Assembly: GCA_027858275.1 (NCBI GenBank)
Contig: JAQIDA010000259.1
Coordinates: forward strand, 1-8,051
Source: Candidatus Kapaibacterium sp.
GTDB taxonomy: Bacteria; Bacteroidota; Ignavibacteria; Kapaibacteriales; UBA2268
Direction: 5' to 3'
DNA: 8,051 nt
A program made the translations under genes and the position numbers. Under the pieces are notes generated by a model, which searched no databases, had not been told where the DNA came from, and saw only the letters and a list, made by a program, of their open reading frames with translations. Positions 1-6,732 of the stretch are shown one piece after another (position 1 is the first letter of the stretch; each line of letters opens with the position of its first letter).

Positions 1-1
1 T

Positions 2-220
2 GCTTCAACAGAAGATGTAGCAGAATTGACAGAAGATCATTGGAAGTTGATCCACTATTTGCGTGACTATTTCAAACAGTACGGAATCGCCCCTATGATT
101 CGTAAACTTTGCAAAGAAACCGGATTCCCGCTGAAAAAAGTATATGAAATGTTCCCTTCAGGCCCCGCCAAAGGCGCTTGTAAAGTAGCCGGATTAGCAA
201 AACCTACAGGTTGTGTATAA
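2..220 (+). CDS. dsrC: DsrC/TusE-family sulfur carrier protein, 3' end only
   Basis: DsrC proteins carry sulfur as a persulfide or trisulfide on C-terminal cysteines and pass it to or from partners such as DsrAB sulfite reductase or TusBCD-type sulfurtransferases in the cytoplasm. The frame is open from the window edge, so the true start lies upstream; the TTG at 26 is an internal Leu codon, not a start. About 72 residues are visible of a family length near 105-115. Diagnostic features are the EDHW segment, the YLRDYF...YGIAP helix region and the C-terminal arm GACKVAGLAKPTGCV. That arm has two cysteines separated by exactly ten residues, with the last Cys penultimate. Both CysB and CysA are therefore present, as in true DsrC; TusE-type proteins keep only the final one. 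The gene ends at TAA and is followed by a terminator. Family assignment is secure; which sulfur pathway it serves cannot be told because no dsr genes lie in the window. Confidence 0.93.
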   Translation, partial: ASTEDVAELTEDHWKLIHYLRDYFKQYGIAPMIRKLCKETGFPLKKVYEMFPSGPAKGACKVAGLAKPTGCV

Positions 221-246
221 TCCCGGAATATTAGATTTCAGAAAGA

Positions 247-277
247 AAAGCAGACTCATTTTGAGCCTGCTTTTTTT
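247..277 (+). terminator. Intrinsic terminator after dsrC
   Basis: A hairpin with arms 249-257 and 263-271 (AGCAG-A-CTC against GAG-C-CTGCT, one A/C mismatch, loop ATTTT) is followed directly by a run of seven T at 271-277. Preceding A residues can lengthen the stem against the T run. It starts about 27 bases after the dsrC stop codon and fits Rho-independent termination of rightward transcription. Confidence 0.85.
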
Positions 278-328
278 ATGTGCAAAAAACAAATGTCATA
301 ATCTCCGGTCTGTAACAGTCTAAATTAA

Positions 329-360
329 AAAAGGTCACGAAATTGAATTCGTGACCTTTT
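329..360 (-). terminator. Terminator of the lipoprotein gene, probably bidirectional
   Basis: A perfect 9-bp stem, GGTCACGAA (333-341) against TTCGTGACC (348-356), is flanked by A residues on the left and TTTT on the right. Read leftward it gives a hairpin followed by a U-rich run, 24 bases after the lipoprotein stop codon at 384. Read rightward it also ends in TTTT, so it can back up the dsrC terminator. Two convergent genes sharing such a site is a common arrangement. Confidence 0.85.
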
Positions 361-383
361 CTATTTTCCGAAAGGTTGCTGTA

Positions 384-1160
384 TTAATCAGCAATATGAT
401 AGTTGATTAAGGTCTTTTCTGAATATTCTTCCTCATTATCTCCCATGTTCCCTGTTGATATATTTGATTGGGTCCCTTTCACATTTCCAATGCCCTGTGC
501 CTGAATCGTTGTCAGTGTGTTCACCATGTTCACTGTAATAGTCTGTCCAATGACTTCACCTGTTGCGTCTATAACACCAAGAACCGTAAATGCCATTGAT
601 TTATAGTCTGTGCCGAGATAGTTGTAAGTGGATTCTTCGTCATGAGATCCTTTGAAGTCCAGATCAAATTCCAGATCAAATTCCATTCCTTGCTCAGAGA
701 TTGTCTGTGTAAATGAATCGTTGATAATTAACCAATCGGAGTTTGCTAAATCAGCGAAAACAACCCATTGAGGTTCGAAGTCAATAGGCATGCCAGAGGT
801 AATGATGTAGTAATACATCATTACCTTGTTGCCGTCATATCTGTAATACATCGTTTCGGTATCTGTAGAGCCTTCCGAGTCAGTATTAACGGTTACTAGA
901 GCGAAGGCATCGTGCCCGCCGACAGTTTCTATTCCGGAAACATAAACAGAATCAAAACCCTCTTCGCCGGTTTTATTTCCTGCTTCGTCAGTCGCGTAAG
1001 TTTCGTATGTCCACCAAGATCCGACTGTCATCGGGAATAAATCCTGGACAGAAAGACCCGGGATATTAGTGCTTGTTGGCGATGAAGCGTCTTCGCCACA
1101 AGACACTAATCCGATAAACGAGCTGATTAACACGAGCATAAGAAGTTTAGTTATTTTCAT
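384..1160 (-). CDS. Predicted lipoprotein of unknown function
   Basis: This 258-residue protein begins with a signal peptide: Lys at 2 and 5, a hydrophobic stretch at 6-19, then the lipobox LVSC with the lipidated cysteine at 21. It should be exported, lipid-modified and anchored in a membrane. The mature part starts with a short acidic, Ser/Thr/Pro-rich linker (GEDASSPTSTNIPG) and then has a segment DLFPMTVGSWWTYE. I have seen this kind of 'FP-x-VG-x-W-x-Y' opening in hypothetical lipoproteins of FCB bacteria. The rest has a beta-strand-like composition rich in Thr, Val, Tyr and Asp, with no catalytic motif that I recognise. The start was set at the ATG at 1160: it has GGGAG five bases upstream and begins the signal peptide cleanly. 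An upstream ATG at 1187 would add nine residues and lacks a good ribosome site. The gene stands alone between two terminators. Confidence 0.8.
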   Translation of the reverse strand: MKITKLLMLVLISSFIGLVSCGEDASSPTSTNIPGLSVQDLFPMTVGSWWTYETYATDEAGNKTGEEGFDSVYVSGIETVGGHDAFALVTVNTDSEGSTDTETMYYRYDGNKVMMYYYIITSGMPIDFEPQWVVFADLANSDWLIINDSFTQTISEQGMEFDLEFDLDFKGSHDEESTYNYLGTDYKSMAFTVLGVIDATGEVIGQTITVNMVNTLTTIQAQGIGNVKGTQSNISTGNMGDNEEEYSEKTLINYHIAD

Positions 1161-1165
1161 TTCGA

Positions 1166-1170
1166 CTCCC
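1166..1170 (-). promoter_or_regulatory. Ribosome-binding site that fixes the lipoprotein start
   Basis: GGGAG on the minus strand lies five bases before the ATG at 1160. It falls inside the longer alternative reading that would begin at 1187. This is the reason for choosing the shorter, 258-residue protein. Confidence 0.7.
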
Positions 1171-1275
1171 AATATTTTAATAAACAATTTACTTTCAGTG
1201 AAGATTTGGATAGAAAATTATTAATGTTTCCTCGTAATTCATTAAATATCAGTAAATTCTGAAGAATAATATACA

Positions 1276-1310
1276 AAAAAAAGGCGAATATCCAAAGATA
1301 CTCGCCTTTT
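1276..1310 (-). terminator. Intrinsic terminator after mdh
   Basis: The stem GGCGA-A-TATC (1283-1292) pairs with GATA-C-TCGCC (1297-1306), with one A/C mismatch and loop CAAA. On the minus strand it is followed by a long T run, read from the A tract ending at 1282. It lies about 25 bases downstream of the mdh stop codon. TTTT at 1307-1310 could also make it work weakly in the other direction. Confidence 0.88.
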
Positions 1311-1333
1311 ATAAAAAATACGAAACCGGAAAA

Positions 1334-2269
1334 TTATCCTTTGATAATTTCAATAGCTTCTTTAATAGTTTCTGTTACGTGGTCGCATGAAGTTTTGAGC
1401 ATTGCTTTTTCTTCATCATTGAGATCAAGAACCATAACTTTTTCAATACCGTTTTTGCCGAGCATAGCAGGAACACCGACAACGATGTCGTTGTAGCCAT
1501 ATTCGCCGTCGAGCAATACAGAGCAAGGAAGGATGCGTTTCTGATCCTTAACGATTGATTCTATCATCTGAACAACAGCTGATGCAGGTGCATAGTATGC
1601 GCTGCCTGTTTTGAGATGTTTAACGATTTCGCCGCCGCCGCCTGCTGCGCGTTTGCAAATTGCGTCCATACGTTCTTTAGGAATAAGATCAATAATAGGA
1701 ATACCTGCAACAGTTGTGAAACGGGGGAGAGGAACCATTGTATCGCCGTGACCGCCGAGAATCAAACCCTGGATATCCTGCATGGAGCAACCGATTTCCA
1801 TTGAGATGAATGAGCGATAGCGAGCTGTGTCCAAAATACCGGCCATGCCGAATACTTTTTCTTTTGGAAGACCTGTTTCTTTAAGAGCGAGATATGTCAT
1901 AACATCCAAAGGATTGGACACGATGATATAATAAGCGTTTGGTGAATATTCGAAAGCTGATTTGGCGCAAGAAGTAACGATTGACGCGTTTATCTTGAGC
2001 AAATCATCGCGGCTCATACCCGGTTTGCGTGCTAAGCCGGCTGTGATAACAACGATATCAGAATCTTTAGTTGCCGCATAATCATTCACACCAAAAATCT
2101 TAGTGTCTGATTCGTTTACAGGCATTGATTCGTACATATCAAGAGCTTTACCCTGAGGAATACCTTCTACGATATCTACGATAAATACTTCGTTTGCGAG
2201 TTCAGCGTTCGCAAGAAGCTGAGCAGTTGTGGCGCCAACGTTTCCGCCGCCGATTACTGTAATTTTCAT
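1334..2269 (-). CDS. mdh: Malate dehydrogenase (NAD-dependent, LDH-like type)
   Basis: Oxidises malate to oxaloacetate with NAD in the cytoplasm; in the TCA cycle this supplies the substrate of the citrate synthase encoded next door. The protein has 311 residues, normal for the LDH-like bacterial MDH group. It starts with a Rossmann fold: glycine motif GGGNVG at 7-12 and Asp32 at the end of the second strand, which favours NAD over NADP. Active-site residues by family alignment are Arg81 (the position that is Gln in lactate dehydrogenase, so malate is preferred), Arg87, Asn119, Asp147, Arg150 and the proton-relay His174 in GGHGD. The stretches EGIPQGKALDMYES and MAGILDTARYRSF are very like Chlorobium MDH. 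The start ATG has GGAG nine bases upstream. The first glycine motif reads GGG where GAG is usual, a minor variant. A terminator follows and a promoter precedes it. Confidence 0.97.
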   Translation of the reverse strand: MKITVIGGGNVGATTAQLLANAELANEVFIVDIVEGIPQGKALDMYESMPVNESDTKIFGVNDYAATKDSDIVVITAGLARKPGMSRDDLLKINASIVTSCAKSAFEYSPNAYYIIVSNPLDVMTYLALKETGLPKEKVFGMAGILDTARYRSFISMEIGCSMQDIQGLILGGHGDTMVPLPRFTTVAGIPIIDLIPKERMDAICKRAAGGGGEIVKHLKTGSAYYAPASAVVQMIESIVKDQKRILPCSVLLDGEYGYNDIVVGVPAMLGKNGIEKVMVLDLNDEEKAMLKTSCDHVTETIKEAIEIIKG

Positions 2270-2290
2270 TTATATAATCTCCGTTTGTAA

Positions 2291-2319
2291 ATTGTAAAAT
2301 TTTCTTATTCTTTTCGCAA
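2291..2319 (-). promoter_or_regulatory. mdh: Predicted mdh promoter
   Basis: On the minus strand, TTGCGA (2319-2314) and TACAAT (2296-2291) are separated by exactly 17 bases, close to sigma70 -35 and -10 elements. Transcription would start near 2284, giving a short leader that still contains the GGAG ribosome site. The -35 element overlaps the T tract of the gltA terminator. If the organism is a Bacteroidota member its promoter consensus differs, which lowers certainty. Confidence 0.4.
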
Positions 2320-2358
2320 AAAAATCACAGTGCCGACTCCACTTAAAAGAATCGGCAC
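2318..2358 (-). terminator. Predicted terminator after gltA
   Basis: A 10-bp stem containing one G/T pair is formed by GTGCCGATTC (2358-2349) and GAGTCGGCAC (2339-2330), with a nine-base loop. On the minus strand five bases (TGTGA) and then seven T (2324-2318) follow. The offset between stem and T run makes it imperfect, so some read-through from gltA into mdh is possible. Confidence 0.65.
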
Positions 2359-2393
2359 CATGATAGCGTTATATTGCTTTTAAATATTCAGAA

Positions 2394-3671
2394 TTAGTCT
2401 TTAACCATTTCCATATATTTTTTAGTCGGCATTGACTTAGGTCTAATGATCGGAAGTCCGTAAGCGCGAGCTATAACAGACTGTGAGCAAATACCTAAAG
2501 CTCTTGAGATGCTGAACAATACCGTGTAATAGCTAAATTCTTTCATTCCGTAATGATAGAGCAAAGCGCCTGAACCTGCATCCACGTTCGGCCACGGATC
2601 TTTAATTTTCTTGACTTGTCTCAGAACGCCGGGAACTACGTCAAATACAGTTGATACTGTTTTGAAGATAGGATCTTCGGGCATGTGCTTTTTACCAAAT
2701 TTCAAGAAAGCGTCGTAACGAGGGTCAGTTATACGAAGCACGGCATGACCGTAACCCGGAACAACTTTACCTGATGCAAGAGTTTCCCACGCGAATTTTT
2801 CGAGTTCCGCGGGAGTAGGAGCGTGGCCGAATTTTTCTTCTGTTTCAATGATCCATTTCAAGCATTCTTGATTTGCAAGACCGTGCAGAGGACCTGCTAA
2901 GCCGTTCAAACCGCCTGAGAGTGAATAATAAATATCAGAAAGAGCTGAACTGATAGTGGCTGAAGAATAAGCACTAACGTTTCCGCCTTCGTGATCGCAA
3001 TGAAGAGTCAAATATAACTGCATCAATTCAGCGAAAGTGCCGTCTTTGTCTTCAATACCAAGCATATGAGCATAGTTTGCACCCCAATCAAGAGTTGTGT
3101 CAGGAGCGATTCTGTCGCCTTTGTCAAAACGTTTACGATATACATAAGCGCCGATTGCAGGCAATTTAGCGATTACGTCGAGTGATTCTTCGAGTGTAGA
3201 TTTCCAGTAGTCAACTTTTTGTACGCCGTCTGCATAAGCTTTGGCGAATTTTGATTCTCTCTGCATAACAAGAATAGCAGTGTTGAACATTGCCATAGGA
3301 TGTGAATCCGCAGGCATTGCGTCGAGAACGTCCCAAACATAAGTAGGAACATCAGCGCGTTCGTTCAATTCTCTCTGGAGATCTTTCAATTCTGTAGCGT
3401 TAGGAAGATCGCCGGTAAGGAGTAACCAGAAAATTTCTTCAGGTAGTTTATCGGTAATTTCTTTGAGTTCGATACCGCGAATGATCAAGCCTTTGTCCGG
3501 CGGCACTTCTGATGTGTCACATACAAGACCTTTAACACCTCTTAAACCACCGTAAACTTGAGAAAGTTTTACTTCTGAAACGACTTTATGGCCGTTTTCT
3601 TTAGTGAATTCGCGAATTTCCTTAATTAATGCAGGAAGTTCTTTTTCTAATTTTTCTTTTAATAATCCCAT
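2394..3671 (-). CDS. gltA: Citrate synthase, eukaryote-like type
   Basis: Condenses oxaloacetate with acetyl-CoA to citrate and CoA, the entry step of the TCA cycle. The 425-residue sequence resembles the mitochondrial-type enzyme more than the E. coli hexameric type. Landmarks, with pig-enzyme equivalents from memory: LHCDHEGGNVSA with His224 and His227 (oxaloacetate side); GPLHGLANQE with catalytic His263 (His274); VVPGYGHAVLRITDPRY with His309 and Arg318 (His320, Arg329); WPNVDAGSG with catalytic Asp364 (Asp375); SRALG with Arg390 (Arg401); and IIRPKSM with Arg410 (Arg421). All catalytic residues are present. The N-terminal 30 residues are a charged helix of the kind seen at the start of this subfamily. 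The ATG at 3671 has AGGA nine bases upstream. Bacterial members of this type are known in Geobacter and relatives and in some FCB bacteria. mdh lies 124 bases downstream on the same strand. Confidence 0.96.
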   Translation of the reverse strand: MGLLKEKLEKELPALIKEIREFTKENGHKVVSEVKLSQVYGGLRGVKGLVCDTSEVPPDKGLIIRGIELKEITDKLPEEIFWLLLTGDLPNATELKDLQRELNERADVPTYVWDVLDAMPADSHPMAMFNTAILVMQRESKFAKAYADGVQKVDYWKSTLEESLDVIAKLPAIGAYVYRKRFDKGDRIAPDTTLDWGANYAHMLGIEDKDGTFAELMQLYLTLHCDHEGGNVSAYSSATISSALSDIYYSLSGGLNGLAGPLHGLANQECLKWIIETEEKFGHAPTPAELEKFAWETLASGKVVPGYGHAVLRITDPRYDAFLKFGKKHMPEDPIFKTVSTVFDVVPGVLRQVKKIKDPWPNVDAGSGALLYHYGMKEFSYYTVLFSISRALGICSQSVIARAYGLPIIRPKSMPTKKYMEMVKD

Positions 3672-3698
3672 TGGATACTTTCCTAAAAATGATTAAAA

Positions 3699-3739
3699 AT
3701 TATACTAATCTAACTATATTTAGTAGTTTTAGATTTCAA
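3699..3739 (-). promoter_or_regulatory. gltA: Possible gltA promoter
   Basis: On the minus strand, a perfect TATAAT (3704-3699) lies 27 bases upstream of the gltA ATG, leaving a leader of about 20 bases with the AGGA ribosome site. No good -35 sits 17 bases above it. An alternative pair is TTGAAA (3739-3734) and TATAGT (3718-3713), with a short 15-base spacer. The region is A/T-rich, so chance matches are likely; treat it as a candidate only. Confidence 0.3.
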
Positions 3740-4075
3740 ATCATAATTGCGTATGTCCAAGCGATAAAGGTCAAAGTGTCTGTTCGTTTTAGTCTTAATG
3801 GTCCGAGCTGTGCGTCTTTTTGGATCTATTCAATAATTCTGCAATTCCTCAACAGTCGGCAAATAACATTGTATAGTTATTCCCGTTTTACTGTTTGAGT
3901 GTTGAACCAAACCGTAATTCAGTTCACAAATAATATAAAAAAAAGTTTGACATAATAGCAAACAAAATGCAGGGAGGCTGAATTTAATTGGTTTATGTAA
4001 TTATTCGTGTTTTTATGATAAGTCGGTGAATAATTATTAACAATACGTTAATGACATCTTGACCTGAGTAAATAT

Positions 4076-4177
4076 CTGTTAATTATTAATTTACATAAAT
4101 ATCTAACAAATTGAGCCAATTCCAATAGGTATAAAAACACCCGATTAGACTCAAATCGAATTATGAATAATTAACAG
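4076..4177. repeat. 12-bp inverted repeat with extra GTTAAT copies
   Basis: CTGTTAATTATT at 4076-4087 recurs as its exact reverse complement AATAATTAACAG at 4166-4177, with 78 bases between. The core hexamer GTTAAT/ATTAAC also occurs at 4036-4041 and 4047-4052, there as an 11-base-spaced inverted pair. These could be protein-binding sites, but the surroundings are so A/T-rich that chance is a serious alternative. Confidence 0.35.
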
Positions 4178-4521
4178 TAATTTTAGCTGATAGGCTTATG
4201 AATAGCGAAAATCAGAGAATATATATTTGAAAATACCCGACATTTATTTCGACAATCTTTCCCGATTCAGCTGATTCCCACACTGAAACCATAAAATCAA
4301 CTGTTCCGGAAAACTGTAAAGTATAGAATATCTATATAATCACTAAAACAGCCACGGCAGACAAAAACAAGTCCAATCAAAGCACACAAAGAATTCCAAC
4401 ATGAATAATCGCTCATATTGCGATTCTTAATTTTCAACAACCTGTGTCGAAGCGAAAGTAAGTATGAAAAAAGAAGAAGATTTGGTTTCGCTTTATCCGG
4501 TTTGTTTTGGATATATTGCTA

Positions 4522-5325
4522 TTAAAGATCTTTGAAAATACTCTCAAACGTTGTTTGAATATTCTCTACATCACATGGGATAATTCTAATTTTTGTTCCT
4601 GACTGATTATTCATAGTGAATCGAGCTTCTTTTCTGAACTTTTCAGTTCTCGGATATAACAGATATAAAATTATGTTTTTGTTATCCTCAGATTTTTCGT
4701 AAACTGAGGCGTAGGACATCATTTGATACATATCTGATTGCTTGATTGATCCGGATAACTTCTCGTCGTACAACAATTTCCACTTTGCGTCAAAAATATG
4801 GATTTGCTTGCTGTCGCGGGCTACTATATCAGGCTTCAGTTTGAAAATATCGCCGCTTTCTGATTGTGCAAGATTATATTCTTGTTCTTGGGCTGTGATG
4901 TTATCAAAAATCCCTGACTTCCTAAGTTCCACGGCTAGATAATTCTCAAATAATTTCTGCATTGAATACAGCAGAGCAATTGCTGTGGTTTCGCCGTAGT
5001 TGTTTGTGAAGCTTTGATTGTTGAGAAAGATTTTACACCATTTTATTACATTTTCATATTTGGCGTTCAATCGATTGATTTTGCATAAAGAGAAATCACG
5101 ATCATTATTTGTCGAAAAGGGTATTTCGGACAAAAACTCAAGACATACTTTAATGTTTTTTTGGTTCTTGTCACTTTGAGTTTTCCCCATTAAAAACAAT
5201 AGAGTTGATTTTATTAATTTGTTCTCCGGCCGAGAATTGCTGAACTCATCGTATTTGACATAAAAGCGATCTTTTCTGATTAGGTTATATCTGATATTCT
5301 CGGGAACAAGGAATTTTCCTTTCAT
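4522..5325 (-). CDS. mcrC: McrC-like PD-(D/E)XK nuclease, N-terminally short
   Basis: McrC is the nuclease subunit of the McrBC modification-dependent restriction complex; the McrB GTPase partner recognises methylated cytosine and translocates DNA. The 267 residues match the middle and C-terminal parts of McrC. They open with KGKFLVPENIRYN, then YDEFSNSRPENKLIKSTL, then a helical region ending in MQKLFENYL. The nuclease core has KPDIV (Asp166) and IFDAKW (Asp179, Lys181). The spacing Asp-13-Asp-x-Lys equals that of the catalytic Asp244, Asp257 and Lys259 of E. coli McrC, and the C-terminal length after it is also similar. Compared with the 348-residue E. coli protein, nearly 80 N-terminal residues are absent. 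The ATG has only a weak AGAG-like site and overlaps a TGA in another frame (ATGA). No McrB gene is present. It may be a decaying gene or a shortened nuclease still in use; I lean to decay. Confidence 0.8.
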   Translation of the reverse strand: MKGKFLVPENIRYNLIRKDRFYVKYDEFSNSRPENKLIKSTLLFLMGKTQSDKNQKNIKVCLEFLSEIPFSTNNDRDFSLCKINRLNAKYENVIKWCKIFLNNQSFTNNYGETTAIALLYSMQKLFENYLAVELRKSGIFDNITAQEQEYNLAQSESGDIFKLKPDIVARDSKQIHIFDAKWKLLYDEKLSGSIKQSDMYQMMSYASVYEKSEDNKNIILYLLYPRTEKFRKEARFTMNNQSGTKIRIIPCDVENIQTTFESIFKDL

Positions 5326-5391
5326 GAATTTTGCTCTTTTATTGGGTAAATATTGCCCGAATTGAGCATTTCTCCAAATAGAAATAATAAT
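5326..5391 (-). pseudogene. Probable 5' remnant of the McrC-like gene
   Basis: Reading upstream from the McrC-like ATG in the same frame gives 22 codons before a TAA at 5394-5392. They include GQYLPNKRAKF directly before MKGKF. This resembles the family's 'G..-x-DY..........-KG+' stretch (E. coli McrC has LDYNPNTEIIPGIKGR at this place), so the McrC homology appears to run past the ATG. The frame has no ATG of its own here. A second frame ends just at this point with YISKLLFLFGEMLNSG, which would supply the preceding helix if one G were restored in the GGG at 5358-5356. Homology was judged by eye. Confidence 0.5.
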
Positions 5392-5683
5392 TTACTTATG
5401 TAAGCAAATATATAGACGAATTGAAAATCAGTGTGTCAAAAATACAATTTATATCCGGATCAACAAAAAATCGAACTATTTAGACCCATATTTTAGAGGC
5501 ATCGGAGACACGAAGTTTCTGTTTAGTTTACAAAATAATTTTGGGTGGCGGAGGAGAAAATGGCCGAGCTCTCGTATAGACTATAGGATGTATTTCACAG
5601 AATAGTTTTCGGAATATTTAATTTTAAGTATTAGTTGATAAACAGAACTGACTGCCGACATTATTCTATAGGTTATTTCAGGT
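5392..5683. other. Gap between McrC-like remnant and endonuclease gene
   Basis: No established gene is visible; with the remnant at 5326-5391 this completes the 358-base gap between genes. A relatively G/C-rich island at about 5542-5585 stands out from the A/T-rich surroundings. On the + strand it has the string GGAGGAG followed by ATG at 5560, but that reading stops after eight codons. A + strand frame without a usable start stays open from 5366 to 5602 (79 codons). An imperfect palindrome TATAG-A-CTATA lies across 5574-5584. The word CTATAGG recurs about 85 bases apart, each copy followed by TATTTCA. No McrB-like or McrC N-terminal motif was recognised upstream of 5440. Confidence 0.4.
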
Positions 5684-6730
5684 TCAAGCACCATATTCCT
5701 CGTCCAACAAATCAGTAATCGTTGAATCATTATGCTTGTTAACTAATTGTTTCCAAATATTGGATTTATTAGAAAAATCAGGATCTATATTCCAGTAATA
5801 CGAAAGCTTATCATCATCGCTATTATTGATGATTTTGAGAATATCCAAATAATTGTCGGCGAGATGTTTTATTATTCGAGCTACATTGATAGTCCTGGAT
5901 TTCAACTGAATGTTTTTTTGCCCGCCGGCTGTAAAAACGTCCCGCAGGGAGGGATTGACTACATTATGTTCAGCTACAAGCCAAGTTGCGACAGCGGAAA
6001 ACTTATCATTTCTATTCCCGAATATTTGAGGGAAAAAAGCCATTGCTTGGTTTATTAGAAGAGTTTGATCAGAAAAATCTAAATTCCTCCAAAGTCTGAT
6101 TATATCAGTTTCTTGTCTGTTCTCCGAATCAATCCACCAAACGTCATCTCCCGGTTTACACAGAGTCCTTTTAAAGTGTTGTCGAATGGGCAAAAAAGGA
6201 TTTTTTAAGTTTCTGAACTGTTCATAGTCGATTCCGATAATATCAAAAATTGATTCTTCCGGTTTTGTTTCCATATCAATCAAATATCTCGGTGAATGTG
6301 TTACGGCGACGTTGTACAGACATTCTTCATATTTTCGAAATCTAAATTCAACCGGGTCAGCCAATTTTCCATATAGTAAATAAATTCTGTCAATATCCGC
6401 TATTCGAGTCCCTTCAAAAATGCTGCTGCCGGTAGTTTTCCAATGATTCTGAGTCGAAGTTTTCACTTCAACTCCCAAACCGTGTTTTTCATTTATAAAT
6501 GACACAATATCGGGGAATCTTTGACCGGAAACCAATTCTATGGTATTTTCAAAATCAGTATTCTTTGACAAATCGCACATAACTTGAAAGACATCTTTTT
6601 CAAGTTTGATACCTTTTCGAGTTTTAAAATACGAGGTGTCTTTTTTTGATAGACTGTGTAGTTTGTCAATAGAATTACTAAGCAGAAATTCAAAAGATTC
6701 ATTTTGAAAATTATTAAGGCTATAAATCAT
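5684..6730 (-). CDS. Type II restriction endonuclease, PD-(D/E)XK fold
   Basis: A 348-residue protein expected to cut DNA at the site protected by the methyltransferase encoded just upstream. The nuclease signature is QRFPDIV with Asp74, then a strand ending GVEVKTS with Glu88 and Lys90: the PD...(E)XK pattern with a normal gap. A Glu at 44 in an N-terminal helix (KGIKLEKDVFQVM) is a plausible extra metal-site residue. After the core come NHWKTTGSSIFEGTR and ADIDRIYLLYGKLADP, then VTHSPRYLIDM; I associate this combination with annotated Type II enzymes of Bacteroidota but cannot name the prototype or the recognition sequence. The C-terminal half has no known domain. The start at 6730 is set by GGAG seven bases upstream; an ATG at 6757 would overlap the methyltransferase and lacks such a site. 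The gap to the methyltransferase stop is 2 bases, so the two are almost certainly co-transcribed and translationally coupled. Confidence 0.8.
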   Translation of the reverse strand: MIYSLNNFQNESFEFLLSNSIDKLHSLSKKDTSYFKTRKGIKLEKDVFQVMCDLSKNTDFENTIELVSGQRFPDIVSFINEKHGLGVEVKTSTQNHWKTTGSSIFEGTRIADIDRIYLLYGKLADPVEFRFRKYEECLYNVAVTHSPRYLIDMETKPEESIFDIIGIDYEQFRNLKNPFLPIRQHFKRTLCKPGDDVWWIDSENRQETDIIRLWRNLDFSDQTLLINQAMAFFPQIFGNRNDKFSAVATWLVAEHNVVNPSLRDVFTAGGQKNIQLKSRTINVARIIKHLADNYLDILKIINNSDDDKLSYYWNIDPDFSNKSNIWKQLVNKHNDSTITDLLDEEYGA

Positions 6731-6732
6731 TT

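Larger units (their letters stand above)
3672..4521. other. 850-base A/T-rich gap with no convincing gene
   Basis: Between gltA and the McrC-like gene all six frames are broken by frequent stops and none shows a recognisable domain. The content I can name is the candidate gltA promoter near 3700, a 12-bp inverted repeat around 4076-4177, a 6-bp hairpin AATCGC/GCGATT at 4407-4425, and an 8-bp inverted repeat AAGCGAAA/TTTCGCTT at 4450-4493 with a long loop. No hairpin followed by a T run is seen after the McrC-like stop codon, so that gene lacks an obvious terminator. The gap marks the boundary between the housekeeping and defence blocks. Confidence 0.6.

Noticed and set aside
1616..1804. A 62-codon + strand reading inside mdh
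   Set aside because: Antisense shadow of a fully conserved malate dehydrogenase.
3629..3898. An 89-codon + strand reading that starts inside gltA on the opposite strand and runs into the gap
   Set aside because: No ribosome site, no recognisable domain and hydrophobic A/T-driven composition; its start is antisense to a solid citrate synthase gene.
4215..4331. A 39-codon stop-to-stop minus-strand frame in the large gap containing FSGTVDFMVSVWESAESGKI
   Set aside because: It reads like protein, but it is short, has no supported start, has stops at both ends and no family I recognise; chance or an unreadable relic.
4450..4493. Inverted repeat AAGCGAAA/TTTCGCTT considered as terminator of the McrC-like gene
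   Set aside because: The loop is 28 bases and no T run follows on the minus strand, so it does not look like an intrinsic terminator.
5547..5562. GGAGGAGAAAATGGCCGAG resembling the 5' end of a tRNA-Ser
   Set aside because: The sequence after it does not form an anticodon arm, variable arm or T arm, and there is no matching 3' acceptor strand.
5747..6058. A 103-codon + strand reading
   Set aside because: Entirely antisense to the endonuclease gene, with no ribosome site and no domain.
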